DNA of 9,780 bases, taken from the NCBI GenBank assembly GCA_913043155.1, contig CAJWLY010000045.1, positions 1 to 9,780 on the forward strand, read 5' to 3'. Position 1 is the first letter of the stretch. Every line of letters begins with the position of its first letter. Positions 1 through 6,597 of the stretch are shown one piece after another. The notes beneath the pieces were generated by a model. That model had not been told where the DNA came from, searched no databases, and saw only the letters and a list, made by a program, of their open reading frames with translations. The position numbers and the translations under genes are program-made. Source of the DNA: an uncultured Nitrospinaceae bacterium. GTDB lineage: Bacteria > Nitrospinota > Nitrospinia > Nitrospinales > VA-1.

Positions 1-521
1 TGACTGCGCAATCCCTTTACAGGGCGATCAATAAGAGCCAGCCTTCACTTGTTCGTGTGGAAGCAGATGAAGTGACGTATCCCATGCATATTATTTTGCG
101 TTATGAGATAGAGAAGGGACTGTTTGACGGCACAGTCCGGGTTGCCGATTTGCCCGCGGTGTGGAATGATAAAATGGAAGAGTGTCTGGGTATCCGCCCG
201 CCGACCGATACGCTGGGTGTGTTGCAGGACGTGCATTGGAGTGGGGGGGCGTTTGGTTATTTCCCCTCCTACACGCTTGGAGCCATGTATGGCTGCCAGT
301 TTTATAAAACGATGGAAAAGGAACTCCCTGACATTGATGATTACATCGGATCCGGAAACTTTGCTCCCATTAAGACGTGGCTCAACGAAAAAATTCACGG
401 GCAGGGCAGGCTGTATACACCCGACCAACTGGCACGCCGCGTGACCGGTGAAGGGTTGAATCCGGATATTTTCATAGAACACCTTAAAACCAAATACAGT
501 GCCATCTATGGGCTAAGCTGA
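1..521 (+). CDS. Carboxypeptidase Taq (M32 family) metallopeptidase, C-terminal part
   Basis: This is the 3' end of an M32 metallocarboxypeptidase gene, open from the left edge in the frame starting at base 3, so about 172 C-terminal residues are visible. M32 enzymes are cytosolic metal-dependent exopeptidases of about 500 residues that remove C-terminal amino acids from peptides. The HEXXH metal site lies outside the window, so activity cannot be judged here. The family is recognised from two strongly conserved C-terminal blocks: VEADEVTYPMHIILRYEIE, and GVLQDVHWSGG followed by FGYFPSYTLG. The protein ends in the usual way (KYSAIYGLS). The stop codon overlaps the ribosome binding site of the next gene, which suggests co-transcription and translational coupling. 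Family assignment is near certain; substrate range is unknown. Confidence 0.95.
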   Translation, partial: TAQSLYRAINKSQPSLVRVEADEVTYPMHIILRYEIEKGLFDGTVRVADLPAVWNDKMEECLGIRPPTDTLGVLQDVHWSGGAFGYFPSYTLGAMYGCQFYKTMEKELPDIDDYIGSGNFAPIKTWLNEKIHGQGRLYTPDQLARRVTGEGLNPDIFIEHLKTKYSAIYGLS

Positions 522-526
522 AGGAG
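521..526 (+). promoter_or_regulatory. Shine-Dalgarno AAGGAG overlapping the upstream stop codon
   Basis: AAGGAG begins on the last base of the carboxypeptidase TGA stop and lies 9 bases before the ATG at 536. It fixes the start of the zinc-ribbon/SH3 gene and implies that its translation is coupled to that of the M32 gene. Confidence 0.75.
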
Positions 527-535
527 TCTGGTGCA

Positions 536-1066
536 ATGAGCGATACTCTGACCGGAAACTTGCGGCCGGATAGGGAGGATTCAAAAGGAGACAGAGATGT
601 CGCTTACTGCGACTTCTGCAATACTCAACTCCCTCCCAGCGGGTTGTTCTGTCCAGATTGTGGTCCGCCGCTTCCCCCCGGTAAGGAGCCCGAGGAAATA
701 GGAACAACCTCTGATCAGGCTTTTTTGCGCATCTCTGCTATTGTGATTCTGTTCTTGGCCATTGCTTTTGTGAAGCTGGAGATATCTTTTGATGACCTGT
801 TGTCTGGGGAACCGGGAGAGAGAGCGGGCGAAATGTCGGCCGATGGAAATCGACCTCAGAGTCACGATTTTCAAATCACTCATACGGTCATAGTGCCCTT
901 GGCCAATGTGCGAGCAGAGCCTTCGACTAAAAGTAAGATCGTTACTGTAGTTGAGAAGGGAGTGAGTCTGGATGTTCTAGAAGACAATGGGCGTTGGTCG
1001 AAAATCCAGGTGTTCGGCAAGACCGGCTGGATATCGAGCCAGCTGCTACAATCAGAGATTAAATAA
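536..1066 (+). CDS. Zinc-ribbon, single-TM, SH3b-domain protein
   Basis: This is a 176-residue protein of unknown function with three visible parts. Residues 25-42 form a small zinc ribbon (C25-x2-C28, C39-x2-C42, in YCDFCN and FCPDCG). Residues 63-79 are hydrophobic and look like one membrane span, placing the ribbon inside and the rest outside the cytoplasmic membrane. Residues from about 113 to 172 form a bacterial SH3 (SH3b) domain, with the typical ANVRAEPSTKSKIV start and the GRWSKIQVFGKTGWISSQLL end. SH3b domains usually bind cell-wall peptides or proteins. The ATG start is supported by AAGGAG 9 bases upstream. A role as an envelope-anchored sensor or scaffold is inference only. The pairing with a peptidase gene may be simple co-transcription. 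The gene ends 14 bases from the convergent phosphatase gene, with no clear terminator between them. Confidence 0.85.
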   Translation: MSDTLTGNLRPDREDSKGDRDVAYCDFCNTQLPPSGLFCPDCGPPLPPGKEPEEIGTTSDQAFLRISAIVILFLAIAFVKLEISFDDLLSGEPGERAGEMSADGNRPQSHDFQITHTVIVPLANVRAEPSTKSKIVTVVEKGVSLDVLEDNGRWSKIQVFGKTGWISSQLLQSEIK

Positions 1067-1080
1067 ACCGAAATAAACGG

Positions 1081-1695
1081 CTAGCGTTTTACCAGAGAGG
1101 CGCGGGTATCCACTAGTATTTTTTTGAATTCATCGTACGTGTGTGTGACGGAAAACTGAGGAAACTCCTCGATCACATTATCCGGCGGACGAAAAAGAAT
1201 TCCCGCATCCGCCACCTTGAGCATCCCCATATCGTTATAGGAATCTCCCGCCGCGATCACTTGAAAGTTTAACCCTTTAAGTGCCGTTACTGCTTTGGTT
1301 TTACCGTCAGGCTGACGGAGATGGTAATTGGTGATGCGTCCGTCGCTGTTTACGACCAGTTCATTACAGAATAGGGTGGGATGCTCAAGCTTCTCCATGA
1401 GAGGGCCCGCAAACTGGTAAAAGGTGTCGGATAGGATGACGACCTGAAATTCGGACTTGAGCCAAGCGAGGAATTCCTTTGCCCCCTCCAGCGGAGACAA
1501 TGTGCCGATGACTTCTTGAATGTCGGCAAGTTTTAGATTGTTTTCATCCAGAATTTTGAGGCGCCCGCGCATCAATTCGTCGTAGTCTGGAATGTCTCGG
1601 GTGGTGAGACGCAGTTTTTTTATACCCGTTTTTTCGGCAACGGCGATCCATATTTCGGGAATCAATACCCCCTCCAGATCCAAACAGGCAAGCAT
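1081..1695 (-). CDS. thrH: ThrH-type phosphoserine phosphatase / homoserine phosphotransferase (HAD family)
   Basis: This 204-residue HAD-superfamily enzyme resembles Pseudomonas ThrH. ThrH dephosphorylates phosphoserine and can transfer the phosphate to homoserine, linking serine and threonine synthesis in the cytosol. Motif I is CLDLEGVL (nucleophile D6, with E8 in place of the second Asp, typical of ThrH rather than SerB). The following stretch EIWIAVAEKTGI and the downstream TTRDIPDYDELM are near-diagnostic. Motif II is VVILSDTFY and motif III/IV is VIAAGDSYNDMGML. Length fits the family (about 205). I chose the ATG at 1695 because AAGGA lies about 7 bases upstream and the N-terminus then matches ThrH. 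A TTG two codons earlier sits too close to that site. It lies downstream of murJ on the same strand, separated by 103 bases containing a terminator candidate, so it may have its own promoter. Confidence 0.92.
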   Translation of the reverse strand: MLACLDLEGVLIPEIWIAVAEKTGIKKLRLTTRDIPDYDELMRGRLKILDENNLKLADIQEVIGTLSPLEGAKEFLAWLKSEFQVVILSDTFYQFAGPLMEKLEHPTLFCNELVVNSDGRITNYHLRQPDGKTKAVTALKGLNFQVIAAGDSYNDMGMLKVADAGILFRPPDNVIEEFPQFSVTHTYDEFKKILVDTRASLVKR

Positions 1696-1750
1696 AAGCA
1701 AATCCTTTTTATTGAATGTTTCGGGTGAGCCCGAGCTTAATTGCGAATTG

Positions 1751-1780
1751 GCGAAAAAAGAAGCATTATATGGAATGCTT
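1751..1780 (-). terminator. Candidate rho-independent terminator after murJ
   Basis: A perfect inverted repeat (AAGCATT at 1761-1767, AATGCTT at 1774-1780, 6-base loop) lies 18 bases beyond the murJ stop. Read on the minus strand it is followed by CTTTTTT. The stem is short and AT-rich, so it may terminate only part of transcription and let some reads run into thrH. Confidence 0.5.
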
Positions 1781-1798
1781 TATATAAAACAAGTCTTC

Positions 1799-3370
1799 TC
1801 AGGAAGGAATCTTACGGCGCCATTTACGTGCAAGGTCAAGGACAAAGCCTAGTTCTTCATTTTGCATCAAGCGGGAAAGGAAGCCGTAGCACAAGACACC
1901 GACCCCGATGTCTGCGGTCAGGACGATCAATCTAACCCCGATTGCATCATTTGGATCGAAAAAAATGGCATTAAAAAAATAGACAGCGATTCCCATGATA
2001 CACGAAGCTACTGCGAGCCTGACCGTTGAAGCAAGGATTTTGCGCCCACCCATCAATCCCAGCCGCTTCCGCAAGTAGTGAATTAAAAGGACCACATTAA
2101 ATAAGGCAGAGAGCGAAGTCGCCAGTGCGAGTCCACCGTGCTTGAGGGGGCCCATAAGAATCAGGTTTAAAACAATATTAAGGACCATCGAGTAGACCCC
2201 TATTTTAGCGGGAGTCTTCGTGTCCTGAAGCGAATAGAAGGCCGGGACCACCACCTTGATTGCGCAGAACGCGCATAACCCGACAGAGTAATAGAGTAAG
2301 GCAATTGCGGTGCCCTCGGTCGACGAGCGGAGAAATTCCCCGCGTTCCCAGAGGGTGTTGACGATGGGAAACCTCAGCAGAATGAGGCCCACGGTCGCCG
2401 GGATGGAGATGAAAAGGATGAGTCGTATCCCGAAAGCCAGCGTCTTGATCATTTCCGGCAATTCCTTGCGTGCTGCTTGTTCCGACAGCATGGGTAAGAT
2501 CGCCACACCTAGCGCTACACCGAAAACACCCAGTGGCAACTGGACTAGTCGATTGCCAAAATAAAGGTATGAGATCGATCCCTCCGGAAGTAGGGACGCG
2601 AGAAGGGTATCCACCAGCATGTTGAGTTCGTAAACCGCGAGTCCAAAGATTGCGGGAACCATCAGTCTGCCGATCCTAATGACTTCGGTGTCTTTCCAAT
2701 TGAATGATGGAATAAACCTGAATCCACGGCGAAAGACTTCGGGAGCCTGACATGCAAACTGAAGAAACCCTCCTGCTAGAACTCCGAACACCAGTCCAAG
2801 AATCGGTTCATCCAGTTGCGGTGAGATAAGAAGTGCCGCAGTGATCATGCAGATATTGAGGAGGGCAGGGGCGATGGCAGGGAGAGCGAATACCTTGAAG
2901 GTGTTCAAGATCCCCATGAAAAAAACCGCAAGCCCGATGAAAAGAAGATAAGGGGCCATCCAGCGTGTCAAATGGACGGTAAGACCAAATTTATCGGGCT
3001 CATCTATAAATCCTGGGGCAAATACCATGATCACCAATGGTGCGAACAAAGCGAGTGCTAGCGAGGAGGTTACCAAGATGGTCAACAAGATATTGAACAG
3101 GTTGGCGGTCATGTCCCATGCTTCCCGGTCGCCCCGTTTATTGCGTACCTCGGAAAAAATTGGGATAAAAGCGGCAGTGACCGCTCCTTCGGCAAGGATT
3201 TTCCGTTGAACATTGGGAATGCGGAAAGCGACGAAAAACGCATCCGCTGCCGCAGTTGCGCCGAATTGCATGGCGATAACCAGGTCCCGAAGGAACCCAA
3301 GCAGACGGGAAATAAGAGTCATGCTGCCGACGGTGCCCGCCGCCTGGCCGACTTTTCTATTATTTTCCAT
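1799..3370 (-). CDS. murJ: Lipid II flippase MurJ (MviN family)
   Basis: This is a 523-residue polytopic inner-membrane protein of the MOP superfamily that flips the peptidoglycan precursor lipid II to the periplasmic face. Length and hydrophobic pattern fit the 14-helix MurJ fold. The N-terminus is highly typical: TLISRLLGFLRDLVIAMQFG, then AADAFFVAFRIPN and ILAEGAVTAAFIPIFSE. It retains the conserved charged residues R22, R28, D43, R50 and E61 around the substrate cavity. The central block FGNRLVQLPLGVFGVALGVA is also a family hallmark. The ATG at 3370 gives the expected N-terminus, although no good Shine-Dalgarno sequence is seen before it. No promoter was identified in the 293-base gap upstream. 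The neighbour thrH is unrelated in function. Confidence is very high for the family and high for the role. Confidence 0.97.
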   Translation of the reverse strand: MENNRKVGQAAGTVGSMTLISRLLGFLRDLVIAMQFGATAAADAFFVAFRIPNVQRKILAEGAVTAAFIPIFSEVRNKRGDREAWDMTANLFNILLTILVTSSLALALFAPLVIMVFAPGFIDEPDKFGLTVHLTRWMAPYLLFIGLAVFFMGILNTFKVFALPAIAPALLNICMITAALLISPQLDEPILGLVFGVLAGGFLQFACQAPEVFRRGFRFIPSFNWKDTEVIRIGRLMVPAIFGLAVYELNMLVDTLLASLLPEGSISYLYFGNRLVQLPLGVFGVALGVAILPMLSEQAARKELPEMIKTLAFGIRLILFISIPATVGLILLRFPIVNTLWERGEFLRSSTEGTAIALLYYSVGLCAFCAIKVVVPAFYSLQDTKTPAKIGVYSMVLNIVLNLILMGPLKHGGLALATSLSALFNVVLLIHYLRKRLGLMGGRKILASTVRLAVASCIMGIAVYFFNAIFFDPNDAIGVRLIVLTADIGVGVLCYGFLSRLMQNEELGFVLDLARKWRRKIPS

Positions 3371-3505
3371 TGAGGTTAATGAATGCAGGACGGATAAATT
3401 GAGGAATGGGATTCAAGTTGGATAGCAACTGACTCGATCCGATATGAGTATACAAAATATCCTTGTAACAGGCGAGTTTATTCGATTTGAAGGGCTTACC
3501 CAAAA

Positions 3506-3657
3506 ATGGAAAGCAAACTTCTTCTAGAAAGGATGGAGGAGATATCCGCGAGTGCAGCCTATGACCCCAAGAGAGTGGATCCCGTGGAAAATAGTGAAAA
3601 GGCAAGCAGGGTCGCCAAAAAATGAACGCCCTTGCGGAGGAGGTAAGTCTGCGCTAA
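3506..3657 (+). other. Possible small ORF (39 aa, or 50 aa with a -1 shift at an A run)
   Basis: This sits in the 293-base gap upstream of murJ. An ATG at 3506 opens a 39-codon frame (starts MESKLLLERMEEISASAAYD, ends RVAKK) that stops at 3625. A second ATG overlaps that stop as ATGA (3622), in the -1 frame, and adds MNALAEEVSLR before TAA at 3655-3657. The run of six A bases (3617-3622) lies exactly at the junction. Read through with a -1 shift, the product would be a 50-residue, charged, probably helical peptide. GAAGGG 11 bases before the first ATG is a weak ribosome binding site. I do not recognise the product. It could be a real micro-gene, a gene broken by a homopolymer indel, or chance. 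Confidence 0.3.
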
Positions 3658-3663
3658 ATCAAT

Positions 3664-4113
3664 TTATGGACCGTCCACAAAATCCTGTGGACGAAATCGG
3701 AATACGGTCATTTCCAAACCAATCTGTTTCTCAGAGACCGTGGCTCCACGGCGATACTTAATCCACGGGGTCTGATTTTTGTCAAGCCCGGACAGTACGC
3801 AGAGGGTGGCTTTTTCCCCGTTCACAGCTTCGATGACGTCGCCTGGCCGGAACCAGCTGTAGCGTCGAAAAGGGCTATAATATCCAATCTTAACGATTTC
3901 ATATTTACCGACTTCATCCTCCTTTACCGTCAGATCCAGATTATAAATATAACCATGCTGGTACTGCGACCACGCTGCTTCTTCCTCTGTAAGCACCCCG
4001 TCCAGCGCATGGGCGGGTTGGGAACTGAGCACCATTGTGCATACAGTCAGAACTGTGGCCAGAGTCTTTGGACAGTGCGAGTGATCAAGGCTGAGATTTG
4101 GGAATAATCGCAT
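3664..4113 (-). CDS. Small secreted PDZ-like protein, function unknown
   Basis: This is a 149-residue protein with a probable Sec signal peptide: a long polar n-region, a hydrophobic core at about residues 18-30, and a likely cleavage after AHA at residue 36. The mature part is about 113 residues. Residues about 85-110 (YSWFRPGDVIEAVNGEKATL) resemble the carboxylate-binding/core strand region of PDZ domains, where GD-I--VNG is typical. The rest (TVFRF near the C-terminus) is consistent with the final strand of such a fold. No protease domain is present, so this would be a stand-alone periplasmic PDZ-like module. GAGGAG three bases before the ATG supports the start, at slightly short spacing. 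It is transcribed divergently from the siroheme gene and probably alone. The fold assignment is inference from a short motif; the secretion call is firmer. Confidence 0.75.
   Translation of the reverse strand: MRLFPNLSLDHSHCPKTLATVLTVCTMVLSSQPAHALDGVLTEEEAAWSQYQHGYIYNLDLTVKEDEVGKYEIVKIGYYSPFRRYSWFRPGDVIEAVNGEKATLCVLSGLDKNQTPWIKYRRGATVSEKQIGLEMTVFRFRPQDFVDGP
3672..3693. repeat. 8-bp perfect inverted repeat inside the 3' end of the PDZ-like gene
   Basis: CGTCCACA (3672-3679) and TGTGGACG (3686-3693) form a perfect 8-base stem with a 6-base loop, overlapping the last codons of the secreted protein gene. No T-run follows on either strand, so it is not a classical terminator. It might protect the 3' end of the transcript. 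Confidence 0.5.
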
Positions 4114-4133
4114 AAGCTCCTCGAGAATGGGTT

Positions 4134-4163
4134 AATATCCATGAGGCTACGCCTTAACGACAA
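4134..4163 (-). promoter_or_regulatory. Weak promoter candidate for the PDZ-like gene
   Basis: On the minus strand TTGTCG (4158-4163) and GATATT (4134-4139) are separated by 18 bases, each matching the sigma70 consensus at 4 of 6 positions. The start of transcription would fall about 10-15 bases before the ATG at 4113. Such matches are common by chance. Confidence 0.25.
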
Positions 4164-4256
4164 ATTTACGACTGGAGAGCAGGAAAAGGTATCCGCTTGG
4201 GTCCTCTTTCTTCATAGGATTTGAAGCTCTAGTAGTAGGGGGTTCTCCTATTCCTG

Positions 4257-4300
4257 ACCGCTATATCTGGTAGCATAAAGAAACAAAAACCGCTATATCT
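4257..4300. repeat. Pair of 12-bp direct repeats, 32-bp period
   Basis: ACCGCTATATCT occurs exactly at 4257-4268 and 4289-4300, so the copies lie on about the same face of the helix (three turns apart). This is the arrangement expected of two operator half-sites or tandem regulator sites in a promoter region. The binding protein is unknown. Confidence 0.5.
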
Positions 4301-4404
4301 TGAGATGCCAGTAAAATAAAAAAGTTTTAATAATTTTTGGATCAGGGCCCGGTTCCCCAGAGTAGTCGTCGACAAAGGCGAAACCATACAGATAAAAAAT
4401 GAAA

Positions 4405-4429
4405 AAGGAATGGGTCCAAGGAATGGGTC
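4405..4429 (+). repeat. Tandem 12-bp duplication before the siroheme gene
   Basis: AAGGAATGGGTC is present twice (4405-4416 and 4418-4429) with one base between, a 13-base period. Each copy carries its own ATG. Because the period is not a multiple of three, the two ATGs are in different frames. The first (4410) is in frame with the siroheme gene and would add 13 residues that do not fit the family. A good Shine-Dalgarno sequence lies after the repeat, before the ATG at 4449. Confidence 0.7.
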
Positions 4430-4448
4430 TGAAAGGAGTTTCCGACCG

Positions 4449-5114
4449 ATGATCGTAGATTTGTATTTAAAGGGAAATCAGGCTGTTGTGGTGGGTGGCG
4501 GTAAGGAAGCTGTCCGCAAGCTAGAAGCCCTATTCGCTGAGGATTGTGAAGTAATTGTTATTGCTGAGCGAGTGGTGGATGCAATCCACAACCACGCCAA
4601 GAGCGGGAAAATTACTCTCGAGACACGTCGAGTGGAAGGGGGCGATTTTCTGGATGTCTATGACCGCTTGGTTCTGGTACTCGCTGTTACTGATGATGAG
4701 GAGGTCAACCGCAGGGTTGTTCGTGCTGCAAGGGAACGCGGATGCTACGCATATGCTGCTGACGATCCGGAAATAAGTGACTTTGGTCATCCTGCTATCA
4801 TCAATATTAAAGATACGATTGCAGTCGCTATTTCTACAGGAGGGAAAAGTCCTCTCATGGCGGGGACTCTGCGAGAAAAAATCGAGCCGATTCTCCAAAA
4901 TGCGATTGACCGCGTGACCCTTCTTCAAATTCGGCTGCAGGAGCAACTGCGTGTTGCCGCAAAGAAGAAATTATCTAGCACCGAGACCCGCAAGCAATTC
5001 CTCATAACAATACGTGACGATGAAGGCATCAACCGGCTTCTCGAAGAGGATCGATTTAATGATGCCGTATTACTCGCACAAGAATATCTGGATAACTGGG
5101 AGGTGGCCCCATGA
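4449..5114 (+). CDS. Precorrin-2 dehydrogenase / sirohydrochlorin ferrochelatase (CysG-N / Met8p type)
   Basis: This 221-residue protein is a stand-alone version of the N-terminal module of siroheme synthase CysG (yeast Met8p). It oxidises precorrin-2 to sirohydrochlorin with NAD and may insert iron to give siroheme, the cofactor of sulfite and assimilatory nitrite reductases. The NAD-binding loop is VVVGGGKEAVRKL (about residues 13-25). A central block contains AADDPEISDFGHPAIINI, in which D105 matches the catalytic Asp104 of CysG. ISTGGKSPLMAGTLREKIE follows, as in the family. The C-terminal part is helical. I chose the ATG at 4449 because the protein then begins MIVDLYLKG as homologues do, with AAGGAG about 10 bases upstream. 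The uroporphyrinogen methyltransferase half is absent and must be encoded elsewhere. The next gene starts 24 bases on, so they are probably one transcript. Confidence 0.93.
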   Translation: MIVDLYLKGNQAVVVGGGKEAVRKLEALFAEDCEVIVIAERVVDAIHNHAKSGKITLETRRVEGGDFLDVYDRLVLVLAVTDDEEVNRRVVRAARERGCYAYAADDPEISDFGHPAIINIKDTIAVAISTGGKSPLMAGTLREKIEPILQNAIDRVTLLQIRLQEQLRVAAKKKLSSTETRKQFLITIRDDEGINRLLEEDRFNDAVLLAQEYLDNWEVAP

Positions 5115-5138
5115 AAAATTCAACTCGAAGCGTTACAA

Positions 5139-6557
5139 ATGATACGAAAATCTGACCCGCAAACCATCGCACCCTATTTGAAGGACGCATCCAATTATGC
5201 GGAAGGTTCAGCGGAGGAAGTTATTATTCCAGAATCGATCGATGAACTGATCATTTTTTTGGGGGGCAACAACCGACCCATCACTGTTGCGGGGGCTGGA
5301 ACCGGGGTGACGGCCTCACGAATTCCTCAGTCTGGGGTCATCGTTTCCCTCGAGCGTATCGATAGCATCGATGAAATCGAGGGTGGAACGATCGATGTCG
5401 GGCCCGCCGTGACCCTGGCTCAACTAAACAAATGTCTGGAATCTTCGCCCTATTTTTATCCACCCAATCCGACTGAAACCTTGGCATCCTTCGGCGGAAT
5501 GCTGGCAACGAATGCTTCAGGGCCGCGGAGTTATAAGTACGGCGTGACCCGCGACTTTGTTCTCGAAGCTGACGTCGTTTTAGCTGATGGAAGAGCCACT
5601 GTCTTGCGCCGCGGAATCCCAGCAGAAAAACCGCTGAGACTTTCGGATGGCTCGGAAATATCCCTCCCGGAAGTTTCCTATACGAGCCCCGCGTATAAAA
5701 ATGCGGCAGGATACTATGTCCGCCCGGGAATGGATTGGCTCGATTTATTCATTGGATCGGAAGGTACTCTGGGAATTCTTACGCGCATTCGGTTGAAGTT
5801 GCTTCCGCGTCCGGCTGGATTCATCAGTGGTATTCTGTTTTTTGATACAGAGGATTCTTGCTGGAGCTTGGTTGAAATGGTGCGTCGGGTTCCGCGTGAA
5901 CAAATCGATCCCTGCTCGCTTGAATACTTTGATCGGCGTTCGCTTAACCGTCTCCGTAAAAAATTTAACAACATTCCCGAGCGCGCCAACGCAGCACTGT
6001 TTTTTGAAAATGACGTGGGCCGGATGGAGGATTACGATTCTGGGCTCGAAGCTTGGTTTGAGTTTTTAAGTAGAGAGGGTGTGCTTTTTGATGATTCTTG
6101 GTTTGCGCAATCAGCCTCTGATCTAAATCGTTTTTACGAATTTCGACACGAGATTCCCGCCATGTTGAATGAAGAGAACAGTCGGTTTGGACGGGTAAAA
6201 ATGGGAACCGATATGGCCGTGCCTGAAGAACAGTTTATAGCAATGATGAAGCTTTACAGAGCTGAGTTGGAGGCGGGGGATTTAGATTATGTGGTTTTCG
6301 GTCACCTGGGGGACAATCATTTGCACGTCAATCTTTTGCCCGATTCAAATCAGATCCAGCAGGCGGAGGTAGTTTGCAAGCGGCTGGTAGGGAAAATCTT
6401 GGAGTGGCAAGGCACGGTTTCGGCAGAACATGGTGTTGGTAAATTGAAAAAGAAAATCTTTGCTGAAATGGTCGGTGATACAGCACTCAGCGAACTTAAA
6501 GCCATCAAAATGGCGCTCGATCCTCGAATGATCCTTGGTCGTGGAAATATCTTTTAA
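5139..6557 (+). CDS. FAD-dependent 2-hydroxyacid dehydrogenase (GlcD / D-lactate dehydrogenase family)
   Basis: This is a 472-residue flavoprotein of the FAD-binding-4 / FAD-oxidase-C family, which oxidises D-2-hydroxyacids such as glycolate or D-lactate and passes electrons to a quinone, a cytochrome or partner subunits. The FAD (PCMH) domain covers about residues 25-220: a pyrophosphate loop AGAGTGVTASRIP (51-63), NPTETLASFGG (110-120), NASGPRSYKYG and FIGSEGTLGILT. The C-terminal domain carries GHLGDNHLHVN (388-398), which supplies active-site histidines, and EHGVGKLKKK (430-439). The ATG at 5139 lies 24 bases after the siroheme gene stop; the frame is closed just upstream, so no earlier ATG, GTG or TTG start exists. 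No GlcE, GlcF or iron-sulfur partner gene is adjacent, so the electron acceptor and exact substrate are open. Family certain, substrate not. Confidence 0.93.
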   Translation: MIRKSDPQTIAPYLKDASNYAEGSAEEVIIPESIDELIIFLGGNNRPITVAGAGTGVTASRIPQSGVIVSLERIDSIDEIEGGTIDVGPAVTLAQLNKCLESSPYFYPPNPTETLASFGGMLATNASGPRSYKYGVTRDFVLEADVVLADGRATVLRRGIPAEKPLRLSDGSEISLPEVSYTSPAYKNAAGYYVRPGMDWLDLFIGSEGTLGILTRIRLKLLPRPAGFISGILFFDTEDSCWSLVEMVRRVPREQIDPCSLEYFDRRSLNRLRKKFNNIPERANAALFFENDVGRMEDYDSGLEAWFEFLSREGVLFDDSWFAQSASDLNRFYEFRHEIPAMLNEENSRFGRVKMGTDMAVPEEQFIAMMKLYRAELEAGDLDYVVFGHLGDNHLHVNLLPDSNQIQQAEVVCKRLVGKILEWQGTVSAEHGVGKLKKKIFAEMVGDTALSELKAIKMALDPRMILGRGNIF

Positions 6558-6597
6558 GTTTTGGAGGTTTACTTCCTCACTGAGGCAGACCTGATCT

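Larger units (their letters stand above)
4114..4448. promoter_or_regulatory. Divergent intergenic region with direct repeats
   Basis: This 335-base gap lies between the divergent PDZ-like and siroheme genes and should hold promoters for both. I see no ORF with coding character. Its visible structure is a pair of 12-base direct repeats (4257-4268 and 4289-4300), an AT-rich stretch (4313-4340), and a tandem 12-base duplication just before the siroheme gene (4405-4429). No convincing -35/-10 pair was found for the plus-strand gene. A weak minus-strand pair is listed separately. Confidence 0.6.

Noticed and set aside
1067..1080. Bidirectional terminator between the convergent SH3b and thrH genes
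   Set aside because: Only 14 bases are available and the best pairing is three to four base pairs.
3360..3605. 81-codon minus-strand frame upstream of and overlapping murJ
   Set aside because: It overlaps the murJ start in another frame, has no ribosome binding site or recognisable composition, and competes with the plus-strand small ORF.
6565..6585. Small CCTC/GAGG stem after the GlcD-like gene as a terminator or attenuator
   Set aside because: The stems are only four base pairs and no T-run follows on either strand.
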